The notes under the pieces were generated by a model. The model was not told the DNA's origin. It did no database searches and saw nothing but the letters and a program-made list of their open reading frames with translations. Positions 1 to 11,500 of a stretch of 64,000 nt of DNA are shown here, piece after piece. The stretch's first letter is position 1. Each line of letters opens with the position of its first letter. Source of the stretch: Geosiphon pyriformis (taxonomy: Eukaryota > Glomeromycota > Glomeromycetes > Archaeosporales > Geosiphonaceae); assembly GCA_016748015.1 (NCBI GenBank), contig JAAOMT010000710.1:1-64000 (forward strand), written 5' to 3'. The position numbers and the translations under genes are program-made.

Positions 1-123
1 TACCCTTCTCCCCTTTTTTTCCTCTTGGATGATTTTATCATTCAATAGCAAAAAATTTTCCCTCCTTCCGAAACGTTTGAAACAACTGGTTGTTCCCGAG
101 TGTATCAAACCACCTGCCACAGC
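1..123 (+). promoter_or_regulatory. Pyrimidine-rich 5' flank of the first gene
   Basis: The 120 bases before the ATG at 124 are strongly C/T-rich on the + strand (runs of cct, ctt and ttttt between 1 and 75). Such tracts are common just upstream of fungal start codons. No TATA box is visible. The window edge cuts the promoter, so nothing more can be said. Confidence 0.35.
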
Positions 124-2127
124 ATGGCAGAAGAAGAGTCACAAGTAAGCGTAGTTCCGTCAATCCTGGATGTCCCATTAAGGGATGGAACAAATGCGAC
201 AAATGCTTCATTCAGGAGGGTTCCGCATTCCCGATCATCTTCTACTTCCTCTGCAGCTTCAATTCATGGCTTAGAGGATTCGTTTGAATTTATTGGGTCT
301 GACTCTCGAGACTTAAATAACATAGATTTGCACATCAATGGAAATTCACAAGGTAAATATATATATTCTCTGAATACTGCTAGTCACATAATCAAAATAA
401 TTTCTTTTTACTGACACTTCTCGATATGAAAAGAAGGTGAATATGCTGATGCATATAGTTCGTCTCCTTCAGAAAATGAAGAAGATGGTCAAAATTTTCC
501 CGACGAAGAAGATGTCATAAATCCATCCCAAAGACTGGCAAAGCTTCGCAATACCAAACGTCAGCCATTTTCCACCCCTACCAATTTTCGTGTACTGTAT
601 GTTGGTTCGCCCCCAAATGAGCAGTTGAAACAGACGCTGTTTCACAAATTTGCCGAAGCCCTTTCTAGCATTTTTTGGGAAGAGGCTAACAGCAATCTTC
701 AAAGCAGTGACATTGGTCCGGAAAAAAAGAGCAATCTCTTACCTATAAGTAATTATCAAGAAGCTAGACTTGAATATTACCATGATTCTGGGGTCGCCAT
801 TAGCGAAGCAGATTTTACTAATCGCCCTTACGAGGAAGTTCTGACCTATCTTCAAAATCAATTCCAGAAAAAAGAGAACGACGATGATCTGATTGACTTA
901 TGCATTTTTTTTATTCCCACCGACATCATAATTTTAAGCCGTGACATTCTACCTTTCATGAAAAAGTTACAAGGAAAAGTTACCCTTTTCCCGCTAATCG
1001 CATCAATAAATGACCTAAATGTTTCTGGAATTTACTTCAGAAATGAATGTGAAGAACAACGGCGTTCTATTGCTAAATTTTTTGAAGATAACGGAATAGA
1101 TATCTTCATCTGGAAAGAAGACGGTTTAGTTCACGACCGCAATGCAAAAGGGGAACAGATATCTGGCTGGGTTGAAACAATGTATACTAAAAAGATTCTA
1201 GCTGTTGAAGAATTTGCCAGCTGGGAAGCATCAAAAATATTTGAAGATATGCAACTATTGCGAGAACGCTCTTTAGAAATCAGGAAGGATCGGCAGCATG
1301 ATGAAATGGTGAAGAAGAGAGCCCAGAACTTCGAAAGATTTGTTGAGATTCTCAGGACAATAACCATAATGTTAACCATTTTATATACTTTCTATCTGGT
1401 TGTATTTGGAGTATGGAGTTACGCTGAGTGGTCAGTGATTCCTTCAGACTTGAGGGAGTCGTTAGAAGTTGTATCCAGTGCTACCTCCAGGATGCAGGCA
1501 CAAAATATACCCTTTGATACGGCTAATTATGATGATGCAGTGCGATTTGAAGTTACCCAATTATCACCGCGACGTTTCGTTATTGACACATATCCGAAAC
1601 GTCGCAGTGAGTCATATGAGGTCATTGTAAAACATAATCCTCAGATTTTGCGCCAATACGAAGCTAAAGATATGGGAAATGGTATCTATGAATTTGAAAT
1701 TGACCCTACTGGGGCCCAAGGGGATGTTATAGTTGAAATCAGAGATAAACTTGGGGAGATGATAAAGACTATCCAATGGTCTCCAAATAATATTGGGCAT
1801 GTCGCCAAAAAAGGTGCCGAAAATCCGGCTATAAAACAAGAGGCCGAGCAGGGCAAAGAGTTTAGAGGTTATTCTACAATCGCCGTTCACAATATTAAAT
1901 TTTGGGCTTCACTTTTGGTGAACAAAGTTGAATCATTTTTTGAAGCGGTTGGTGAAAATCTTAGTTTTGTCGCCCATAAAGCAGCTTCATGGGCCAGCTC
2001 TACCAAAGAAGAAATTCAAGCGGGAATCCCTATTTTTTGGAACAAGGTAAAAGGTTGGGCAAAATACTTGAAAGATCGCATTAATGATGGTCGTCAAAAT
2101 ATAGTTGCTTATTTTGAAGAAGATTGA
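124..2127 (+). CDS. Single-pass membrane protein, fungal, function unknown (two exons)
   Basis: Coding sequence is join(124..352,434..2127), 640 aa. The 625-2127 reading frame is open far upstream and joins in frame to the ATG at 124 once a GT..AG intron is removed. Residues 1-125 are Ser/Asp/Glu-rich and look disordered. A globular domain follows, opening with a beta strand and glycine loop (RVLYVGSP, about residue 129), which resembles a Rossmann-type start but has no Walker lysine. Residues about 330-383 are charged and helical (likely coiled coil). A hydrophobic segment at about 382-404 is the only clear membrane span. Residues about 448-514 alternate strands and turns like an Ig/filamin-type module, and an amphipathic C-terminus follows. 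Codon use and CpG content are unlike the transposon-filled remainder, so this looks like a live host gene. I do not recognise the family; endomembrane or nuclear-envelope location is only a guess. Confidence 0.82.
353..433 (+). other. Intron of the first gene, tandem NAGNAG acceptor
   Basis: The donor is GTAAAT at 353. The 3' end reads AAGAAG at 431-436, so splicing can use the AG at 432-433 or at 435-436. Both keep the frame; they differ by one glutamate (Glu-Gly-Glu versus Gly-Glu at the junction). The intron contains in-frame stops, which supports its being spliced. Confidence 0.75.
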
Positions 2128-2540
2128 AGGGTTTTATGAGCATTTACAAGAGTAATTTTTTTACTTCTTAAATCATTAGTTTCCCCATGTTTTAGAATGT
2201 GTCTTGTTATTTGTTGCATATTTAAATTGTAAAAGTTTAACTAGTAATATGAGTAAAGCCAGTTCATAATATTATCAATGCTTTGCTGAAAACATCGTAT
2301 AAAGATTGCCTGTATGCATCTAAGTTTTCAATGCTTCAAATCGTGAATGTGCCAAGTTATTGGAGACAGGAGCTTTAAAGTTGTGACCGCGTCAAATTTA
2401 AAGTTTCCCAGTTTGAAATTTTCGAGAAATTGAGAAATGAACTTTTTTCAGGCTTACCAAGATTTGCTTAATAATGCCTATAAATAAAAATAGTGATCGC
2501 AAAAATAAATACTCCACCTTTTTCTCTTCCTACCTCCCTC
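2128..2540. other. Intergenic region after the first gene
   Basis: AT-rich sequence with no supported coding potential. Several AATAAA-like signals lie near 2480-2510, on the downstream side. A MerR-type DNA-binding domain expected at the N-terminus of an IS607 recombinase was looked for here and is not recognisable. Confidence 0.4.
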
Positions 2541-2975
2541 TTTCCTGAGCTAACTTCAAAAAAGACTGATAACACCGTCACCATCACCCCTGCTACCAAG
2601 AAAGGCTACCTCTACGGGCGTGTCTCTAGTACAAAGCAAAAAGAGGATCTCGAGCGACAAAAGTAACTCCCCTTTCGATTTTCAACCTAGGAACTCAGCG
2701 ATATCGGGTCAGTTTTCAATTTCAAACGATCGGGACTTGAGACCCTATTGGAACGAAAAAGCGGAAGGGTATCAGAAATTGTGGCCACCTAGCGTGATAG
2801 ACTTTGGGAATTTGCCTTCGACCTCTTTCAATATACATTCTTCCTCCTTTCTGCAAGACTCAGGGTTCTCTTCGACAATACGACCTCCGACGAGCATGAA
2901 CTCTCACAAGACATTCTTCCCATCAACACAGTCTTTATCTGCCGCATGCAGAGAAGGAGAGCTGCCTGTTTTTGA
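2541..2975 (+). pseudogene. tnpA: IS607-family serine recombinase (TnpA), decayed
   Basis: One frame (codons in phase with 2604) reads as the catalytic domain of an IS607 serine recombinase. It opens with GRVSS at 2616-2630, where the nucleophile serine lies, followed by QKEDLERQ. It then continues through FKRSGLETLL, a DRLWEFAFDLF segment, and HELSQDILPI...RMQRRR. These are the conserved landmarks of the family, which cuts and rejoins DNA through a phosphoserine intermediate to move a circular element. The frame is intact apart from stops at 2664 (TAA), 2688 (TAG), 2790 (TAG) and the terminal TGA at 2973. No frameshift is needed. The N-terminal MerR/HTH part is missing or unrecognisable. The Fanzor pseudogene follows immediately, the usual IS607 order. 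Confidence 0.78.
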
Positions 2976-4318
2976 TGAGAGCGCCAGAATAGGCGAAAAG
3001 CGCAAAGGAAAAGCGGGAGCAGCTCGTCCCAAACGTCGGAAGAGGCAGGACACTCTCAACTGTACACTATTAATCAAGGTGTATCCGGGCCATTCTCAAA
3101 GGCAGCTCTTGAAGTGGTGGATAGGCTTGAGTTGACATCGCGACTTTCATACCAAAAATTTCTATATTGGTCAATCAAAACAGGTCTCAATCTACCAAAG
3201 ATAAACTTAAACTTTACACATATCTTTGGGCAGGAAAGGATGCTAATGAATACGAAGACAAGAAACTCCAAAAAGCCGCCACATGGGCGAGCGAAATGTT
3301 GTGTGTCTCGGAATGTTGTTTCGGGGATATCCATGGCAAAGCGCTCAAGAATATTATCGATAAGGCAATCGATGAAGCATTGATAGGGAAGAAGTAATTA
3401 AGCATAATACGAATCGACAAGGTCTATCTGTCATTTCGGTCTCGAAAAGATCTGCGACAAACAATGATAGATTTTTCGAAATCCACATGGAACCGTTTCT
3501 ATGTCACTCATCTCCATAATCCATCAATGCTTACTACGGATCGTTATAAGCCTACCATCGTTCTGGGTAATGAAAAGTGTGCTTTACGGCCTCTTCATTT
3601 CAAAAAAAAAAGAGGGATATATAAGGTGGCCCGGTTCCTCACAAGACAATTTCGGATGGCAAGCTCATTTAATATCGCAAAACTAACAAGTGGACGTTTG
3701 CTTGGGTTTACGAGACGCAAAAGCAGCTCTGCGAAACCCAAGCGGATGGCTCGGTTCATGCAATCCCCATTGGTCCTGCCGTCCGTACACCTTTTACATG
3801 TACTCTCCCACGGAAGGTGTAGGCAAGTTTAAACGTTCTATTGGATATATAGCTCGCATTTTAAGGTACTTGGATGATTTCATTTGCAAAAAGTATAAGT
3901 TATTAGTATCCTACTCAAAATGTAATAATAAAATGACCTGGCGACTCAATAAGGCGATTTTTCGGATGCGGCGAAAAGTTATACGTCTGCAAAGTGAATT
4001 CGATATCATTATCATCCCTCCTTTTAAAGTGTCGAGCATAGTGAATCGCAAGACAAGAAGGATTACACGAAAAACTGTCCGGAAAATGCTATGTTGGACT
4101 CATTATCGCTTTCGATAACATCTGATCACTAAGGCCGAGGAATTAGGGCCCGTATTATTATCCAGAACGAAGTTTGCACATACAAGACTTGTAGTCAATG
4201 TGGTAAAAATCCAAAGAATCGGAGGGTCTAAAAATTACAACTGTCGGAATTGTGAGATATAGATGAAAATGGGGGCTCGGGAGATCTTCCTTCGAGCATT
4301 GCTTGATGGAGCAGGAAA
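2976..4318 (+). pseudogene. Fanzor (TnpB-like RNA-guided nuclease), decayed
   Basis: Fragments in all three frames line up in order with the Fanzor/TnpB fold. A basic N-terminus (RPKRRKRQ) precedes the first strand and helix (LLIKVYPGHSQRQLLKWW, about 3040-3125). Next comes TKDKLKL and NEYEDKKLQKAATWA (3167-3395), then the WED-like middle (3464-3690). The RuvC-I region follows (GPAVRTPFT, 3772-3798, then SPTEGVGKF and IARILRYLDDFI), then RuvC-II with DIIIIPPFKV (about 4000-4031), and KTVRKMLCWTHYRFR (4073-4115). The zinc ribbon is CSQCG...YNCRNC (about 4184-4256), and GAREIFLRALLDG (about 4272-4310) is the RuvC-III tail. Several frameshifts and stops make it non-functional. The Asp of RuvC-I reads Gly, and the DRD of RuvC-III is replaced by a stop and Met-Lys-Met. 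Confidence 0.8.
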
Positions 4319-4929
4319 TCATAGTCGCTACATTGTATTGCCTATTATTGATGTGTTACAATCCATCCGTATTAGATACAGAATTTATCATTATTCTTAT
4401 TATCCTAAGAATTCAAGGAAAAAAATAAAGATAATTCAGTGAGATTTTTATTAAAGAACAATCTGCTAAAATCCAAAAAAACTCTTTGGCCAGTTTCAAG
4501 AGACTGAAATAGAAGAAATGTTGAGTATAAACTGGACAAAATGAATATAGACAATTTTTCCCTTACTGTTGAGAAGTTTACAAAATAAATACTTCGATTT
4601 TGATATTTTATTGATAATAATCTGTATATTATAAAAAAAACTAAAGAAGCTTTGCCAAGCCAACCAAACAAACTGCATGTTTTACTTAATTACAAATCTT
4701 GTTAAGTGGTTAAAATTTATCATGTTTATTATAGTAATCTAACAAATGAAAACTTTGAAAAAATAGCAACAGGCATATAAAAACAATTTGTTAAAAATAA
4801 ACAAATTAATAATAAATATTTTTAAGATACATAACAAAAATAAGCTTGAAAATTTAAAAAAAAGTAAATTACTTATTTAAAAGTATATTTTAATATTTTT
4901 GCAAAATTTTGGTTTAAAAAACAAAACCA
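4319..4929. other. AT-rich spacer
   Basis: No supported gene. This stretch marks the change from balanced, CpG-containing sequence (left) to extremely AT-rich repeat-derived DNA (right). Short ORFs on the minus strand (for example 4405-4671) are hydrophobic, low-complexity and without recognisable motifs. Confidence 0.4.
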
Positions 4930-6525
4930 AATTTAAGATAAATTAAAATTTAAAATGTAAATAATTTTCTAACTTTTTATTATAATTAATAGCAATCTTT
5001 TTGAAATATTTAAAGTTTTTTTTAATGTTTTTGGTATTAACTTTGTTGTTTTAAAGCTAATTTCTTTTTTATGAAAAATAAAACTTTCTGTTTTTTTTGG
5101 CTTTTTTAATAATTCTGTATTATTTATATTAATATATAATATCCAATTTTGCTATAATTATAAATAATAATAAATTTTTTATTTTAAATAATTACAATAA
5201 AAATACATTGGTTAATTTTAAAAACAAAACAAGTTATGTTTTTGCATTACTTAATCTATTAAGTTATCTAATTTTAAGAATTAAATTAATTAAATAAAAA
5301 TTACTTTTTTTTGGTTTTTTGGTAGTATTGTTTTTAATAATACATGAAAAATTATTGTTAATTATTTAAATTTTTCTAAATAGATAATTTTTATTTTGGT
5401 ATTTAGTATTTTTCAAAATTAAATTAGCTTTTATTAAGATTGTTTTTTAATTTGTACATAGTTTATTAATATAAAATCTGTATTTAAGAATAATATAAAA
5501 CTGTTTTATATAAAATTTGTTTTTAAAATTTTTTGAATATTATTTTTTAAATTAAATTTTATAGTTTTATTTGTTTTTTTATTTTTAAAATTGCCAAATT
5601 TTTAATAGTTTTTAAATTTATTTTTTTTGTTGTTATTATTTTATAAAATATATTTAAAAATGTTTTTGTTGTTAATATTAAAACAGTTTTTAATACTTTT
5701 AATAAAATTTTTTAAATTATATTGAAATGTGTTAATATTTAACAATATATTATTATTTATTTTAAGTCTTTTAATATAGTTATAATAAAAAATAATATCA
5801 GTATTTTTTTTATGTTAATTAAAAAAAAATTATTATTTTTTATAATTTGTTTAAGACTAAATTAATTAATTTTTTTTAAATATATTGTTTTTAAAATTAG
5901 TAATTTAATTTTTAAGTTTACAGTTATATTTGTTTATTTTTTATTTTTTTAATTTTGTTTAATAATTAAAATATATAATTATTATTTTTGGTTTTTAAAA
6001 AACTTAAATATTATAATTATAAAAACTAATATTTTAAAAAAATATTATATTTAATAAAAAACTTTTGATTTTTTATATTGTTTTAAATATTAAAATCTAA
6101 ATTATCTAATTTTAAATTATAAAATATTTTTATTTTTTTAAAAAAAAATTTTTGTTTAAGTTTATAATTGGTTTTAATATTTTTAAGTATTATTTTATTA
6201 ATGCTAGATTTTATGTTAAAACTTTTGTTTTATTGGTTTTTTTGTTATTGTTCTATTAATTATTTTTGTTATTTTTGTTTTTATAATTGTTTTAAATTAA
6301 TTGTTTTAATATTTAAGTTGTTTAAATTAATTATTAAAATTATTAGTATTTTAGTGTTTTTAGTTATAAAGTTAATTAGTATTTTTTTTTAAATATTAAA
6401 ATTAATAAAAAAAAATTTAAAAATTTAAATAAAAACATTATTAATCTTAAAATATAATATAATATAAATGGTTTTTTTTAATAATAATTGGGCCTCACTT
6501 ATTAAACAAATAAAAAAAAAAATAA
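4930..6525 (+). mobile_element. Ancient ORF1-only LINE relative, nearly all A/T
   Basis: Although almost devoid of G and C, this stretch aligns by eye with the ORF1-only element at the right end of the window. 5290-5440 matches 62370-62510, 5430-5700 matches 62500-62770, and 6195-6240 matches 63285-63330. Differences are mostly C to T and G to A. It ends at 6479-6520 with the LINE 3' tail (ttgggcctcacttattaaac followed by an A-rich run), the same tail that ends the ORF2-bearing LINEs. Only traces of ORF1 reading frames remain. A full-length LINE starts directly after it. Confidence 0.65.
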
Positions 6526-6601
6526 TACAAAACTTTTTTCTCTCTTATCTCCAAAAATTCTCAAAAAAGTGCATTTTCTGAAAAAGAAGTTTTTATTTTT
6601 T

Positions 6602-8530
6602 CTTGTTAGTTTATATCAATATTTCTTTGTATAACAACCCATTTTTCATAGAATTGGAGGCTACTACAAATAGTGTTATATCTAAAAAAAAGCACCAAAA
6701 GGTGCTTTTTATAATCCTGCTAGTAGTTCTTTTTTTCAAAAGAAAAAAGTTGTCCTTGGTAATATTAAACATTCTGGTAATGAAAAGGATATTTTCTTGA
6801 GTAAATTTGGGCCTAGTAATAACATATATTTTGATGTGGATAGTCTGTTTGGTGATAATGAGAACATTGGCATGACTGGTGTGAATAATGGGTCTCTTTT
6901 GGGCTTAACTACTACTATACCCAAAACAAAAAGAGTTAACACTAGTGCTATTTTTGGTTCTCTACTTGGTTCTCTCAATTTTAGTATAGATAATAATAAA
7001 ATTGTTTTCTCTTTTTACTTGTCCATCTTTCTAGACAAGAAGTGAATTGACCCAAAAATCATTAAAACTTCAGTAGAAGTGTCAGTTAAAAAGTCTTTTG
7101 CTTTGGATATTAATCTTTTAACTTTAAAAAAAAATTCAGCAATGGCAAAAACTCAGTTCAATAGAAAATTATTTTCATTTGTTAATGGTTTTGGGGGGGT
7201 CACTGCTTCTTTAAAATTTGAAAGAATTATCTAATCTACTTTTACTTCAGAAAAAAGCATGGATGTAATTGCTTTATTGGCCAGAGAAAAGAGAATTAAT
7301 ATAAATAGTAATCTTAAGAAACAAAAAATAAAGTCAAATTAGACTGTAGTAATTAAAGAGATTTCCATGAACATGTCTAAAAATATGATTGTCATCACAA
7401 TATCTGAATTTGGAGAAATTAAGTTAATCAAAATTTAATTGATTGGAATGTGACAGAAGACTGTAATAGAATTTGCCAAATTAGATTAAGCTGTTCAATT
7501 GGCCTTAAAATGGTCATTCTTAATCGGAAAAAATTCTGTGCATATAGCCAAGACTGTGAAAAATCATAAAATTTGGGCATCTAGAGATCAGTTCAGAGCA
7601 TTTCTGTTTATCTTGCCAATAGGAACAACAGCACATGACCTTAAGATTTTTTTAGAAGAGACTGATGAGAAAACTTGTGTTATAAATAGATCTATAAAAA
7701 CTGGTAATAGAATTCATTGTGCTGTAATTGGTTTTGCCTCTGATGAGGATTTAGAGTCTGTCTTTCACATGGAGCCAATCTTCAAAAAAGTAAAACTCTC
7801 TTGGACTAGTTTGAATTTGGTTTATTGTGTAAAGTGTGGGCATTTTAAACATTCAGCTCTCAAATATAATGCATTAGATGTATTTGTGCTATCAATATCA
7901 AAAAAAAATTTCTATAAATGAGTTGCTTTTGAGAAAATTTACTTTTAGCTTGCCAAGTTGTATAAGAAAAAAAGTGTTTTAATTTCTTGCTTTGCTGCCT
8001 TTGGTGACAAATTTTGGGCCCAGATGGTCTCATTTGTTGGTTTTTTTGGTAGTATTTGCTTCGGTTTTGGTTTTGGTTCCCTTTTTTCTGGTATTTCAAA
8101 TTCAAGTGGTACCCTTTTTTTTATTTTTGCTGATAATACTTCCTTAAATACTTGTTTAGTCTCCTTAGAATGCTCTTTGGAACTTCTAACAGATCAGATT
8201 TCTGGTATTATGCACAAGCTCAGCAATTTGGAATTGATGTCTTAGGCTCCTTTTCCTTTTTCCTTAGTTTTAGCTACTCTAATAGCTACTAATTTGAATT
8301 TGGGTTCAACAATAATTTTGAACAGTCTTAAGCTAGTGCTTTTGCCTCCTTTTTTTATTGTCTCTGATGTCTTAGTTCTAGATCCAAGTAGTTTGAAAGT
8401 ACTAACTACTAAGATGGGCTTTTTAGAATCTAAGTTAGTGGCTTTTGATATCTCTGTTGGTTTAGTATTAGTGAAGTTAGATTAATTGTATGCTGAATTT
8501 GGTTTTCAAGTATCTTCTTTTTTCCAATGA
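6602..8530 (+). pseudogene. LINE ORF1 (gag-like RNA-binding protein), copy 1
   Basis: Read in one frame, this gives a basic, Ser/Gly-rich N-terminus with AMF-type LINE ORF1 features (KKKAPKGAF; KRVNTSAIFGS at about 6930-6960). An RRM-like region follows, then KWSFLIGKNSV (about 7506), and the conserved stretch THDLKIFLE...TCVINRS (7630-7700). The zinc knuckle starts YCVKCGHFKHSALK (about 7822-7865), CX2CX4H. In this copy the last Cys is a Tyr (AAATATAAT), so the knuckle is broken. In-frame stops occur throughout. The final TGA at 8528-8530 overlaps the ATG of ORF2 as ATGA. ORF1 proteins of this kind coat the LINE RNA. Confidence 0.75.
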
Positions 8531-11500
8531 GTAATTTGATTTGAAAAGTTGTTATGTGTAATATTTATGGTATTAATGTGCTGGCTAAGCAAAAAGATGT
8601 TGTGCATTGGCATATAGACTTTGATAATATGATTTCAATTATCACAGAAACAAAATTGAGATCCAGTATTAAATTTTGGATTATAAACAAGTTTGAGGGG
8701 GTGCAGATTTTTTTTTCTGGTTTGGACAAAGGTTTTTTTGGTGCTGAGGTAGCCATTATTATGAACAATTCTTTGGCCCATTATGTTTCTAAAATTAAAG
8801 AAATGTCTGGTTAGATTATTTCAATATGGCTTTTTTTTAAGAGAAAGCTTTTAGTTGTGATTTTGGGTTTGTATATTAATGCCTCTGTTAAGACTAGATT
8901 TGGTCAAGCTTTGGAAATCAATTTTTTTATTGCAAAGGCTGTTAACTTTATCATTTTTGCAGTTTTGGGTGGAGATTTCAATGAAAATAAGTCTGGAAAA
9001 AGTGCAAGTTTCAAGTTCTGCTTGGATCTGGGTTTGGTCAATTTATTTGGTAGATATCTATTGGTTAATACTTTTACTTGAAGCAATTTGAGAGGTGTTA
9101 AGAAGGCCATTGATTATGTTTTTGTAAATGAAAGCTTGTTGTCTACAATAGCCAGTCATAGAATTGTCTTTGTTTCTAATTTCTTTAATATGGATCATAA
9201 AGCTGTTTTGGTTTTAGTTGGTTTGGGTGGTCTCTTGAATGTTTATCTTAACAGTGTTTATAAACAGGCCAATAGAAACAAATAGAAGTTCAAAATCAAG
9301 AATGCTGATGCTAATAAATGAGCACATTTTAAAGAGTGTTCATTAACAAAATTTTTGGAAAAATCATTTAATTTTGTTTGTGCAAAGGATAGTGAAAATT
9401 TGGATATTATGTGGAAGATTCTGAAGGATGTGGTAGTCAGCTCTGCTAATGAGGTGTTTTCTAGATTCTGGTTCAGTGATTTTGAATGTTTGAAAAATAA
9501 ACAATCATCAAAGTTTTTTAAACTGGAGCTGTTGGTGGCCAGGTTGGTAAAGAGTTTGAGTTTATTTTAGAGTTTGAATGCCAATTGTTTTGTTGATATA
9601 TAGTTTACTATTGATTATAAGAAAGCTTCTAAAGTGTGTACTATGCTTGATGATAGTGGGGGCATAGATGAAATTTTGCATTATTTGTTAAGGTTCAAGA
9701 AGAAATACCATAGGTCCAAGTATTGTGAATTGAGAATTGCCAGGGATGTTCTAATCAGAAAAGCAATAAACAAGTGCATGGAAAACTTTTGTTTTGATAA
9801 AAGATATATGATCAAGAGTGTTTTGGAATAGTCATTTTGAAAGGTGGTGCTTGACTATCTAATAGTAAATAATGAATTAATTTTGTTGTCAAGTAAGATT
9901 AAGTTCTTAGTCAATATTATTATAAAAAAGTAAACAAAAAAATAGGTGGTACTTGATTCTTTGTTTGTTCATTAATCTAATCAATATGCTCCTTTAGACT
10001 ATGTTAATAATGGTACATTCTTAAATGTTATGTATGTAATTGAGCCTGATGAGTTTTTCTGGATGGTCAAAAATTTGCCTAATGAAAAAGCTGCTGGCCT
10101 TTCTGGTATTTCTAATAAACTTTGGAAGCATAGAGATATCCAGATTTTAGATGATTTATTAGATATTCTTAATATATGCTTAGTATTAAATACAGTGCCT
10201 ACACAATAGAAACAAGCTTGGGTTTTTATGATACCAAAGCCATATAACTAAGAAGGAACTCTTATTAATACCAGACTAATAGTATTGATTGAGACAACCC
10301 AGAAGCTATTGTCTAAAATTCTGTTTGACAGGATATTTCTGGTCTGCAGTGAATTTGATGTCTTATATGGTAATAATTTTTTGGTTCTAAAAAATACATC
10401 CACTCAAACTCCGATTTTTGCTGTTGGTTCAATAATTGAAAATGCACTAGAAAAAAACAAGGAGCTTTAGTTGGTTCTTCAGAATATGCAAAAAGCTTAC
10501 AATTCAGTTGGATGGTTTTATTTGCAAAAAAGTTTGGCTAAAATCAAAATGTGTTTCTATTTTATAGTGTTTTTTAGAGACATATATAATAATTAGATTA
10601 ATTGGATGATGACTAATTTTGGGCTTACAAATGAGTATGCTGTTCATAACAGCTTAGATCAAAAAAAAGTTTTTTCACTACTAATGTGGAGGATTTTTTA
10701 TGATTCTTTGCTTTGTGAGGTCAAAAGACATGAACAATTGTGTAGTTATAGATTAAATTCAAAATTTTTCACAAAATCTGGTAAGATTAATCCCAAGAGT
10801 AGCAAGGAATTTTTTTTTGCAGCTGGGGCTTTTGTTGATAATACTATCTGAGTTAGAAACTACATGGTAGCTATACAGCACATTTTAAATATTGCAAGTG
10901 AGTTTTTTTTGATCAATAATATTTTAATTAACATGGACAAAATAGTTGTCATTCCTATTAATCAAGAAGCCAGAATAAATACACTTTTTATTAGTAAATC
11001 TAGTATCTCAATAGCTAAAAAGTGCAAATCCCATCAATATTTGAGGATTTTTTTCTTAACAGATGGCTTATCCAAGCTTAGCTTAGCCAAAGCTTATTCA
11101 GATATCAGGTTTTTCTCAAATATGATATTAAAAAAGGCCATTTTTGAGAAGCAGTTTTTGTACTTGGTTTCTGCTGTTTTGCAATCTATAATTAGCTATA
11201 AATTGTAATTCAGTTGTGTTTTAAAAAAAATATGTAAGAAGTGAGACAAAATGTTGAGAAAAAGATTAAAGCTCAAAGCCAATCTGCTCAAGGATTTTCT
11301 AAATGAGGCTTTGTATCATCCTAAATTGTATGGTCTGAGAACTTTTAAGCAAATGTTGGCTGAGAATCTGTTGATAGGTCTGGTTAATTTTGCCAATGCT
11401 AATAAAGTTTTCAGTAATTTGTTCATATATAGAGCCATAAACTTGCAGGCTGGTAGCTAAATGCCCTGATACCTTCTTAGTTTTCTAATCAAATTAATAA

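Larger units (their letters stand above)
2541..4318 (+). mobile_element. IS607-Fanzor transposon remnant
   Basis: A tnpA-like serine recombinase is followed on the same strand by a TnpB/Fanzor-like RuvC nuclease, the classic IS607 arrangement known from prokaryotes, giant viruses and some eukaryotes. IS607 elements lack inverted repeats and leave no duplication, so the ends cannot be fixed from sequence; the limits given are those of recognisable coding sequence. Base composition is visibly richer in G, C and CpG than the transposon areas to the right. Confidence 0.75.

Noticed and set aside
469-702. Minus-strand ORF and other antisense ORFs over the first gene
   Set aside because: They are shadows of the spliced plus-strand gene, with no motif and poor codon quality.
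4405-4678. Minus-strand ORFs in AT-rich spacer
   Set aside because: Hydrophobic low-complexity text typical of AT-rich DNA; no motif, no conserved partner.
6168-6392. Hydrophobic 74-codon ORF
   Set aside because: It is the eroded ORF1 of the old LINE relative; Leu/Ile/Phe richness comes from C-to-T decay, not from a membrane protein.
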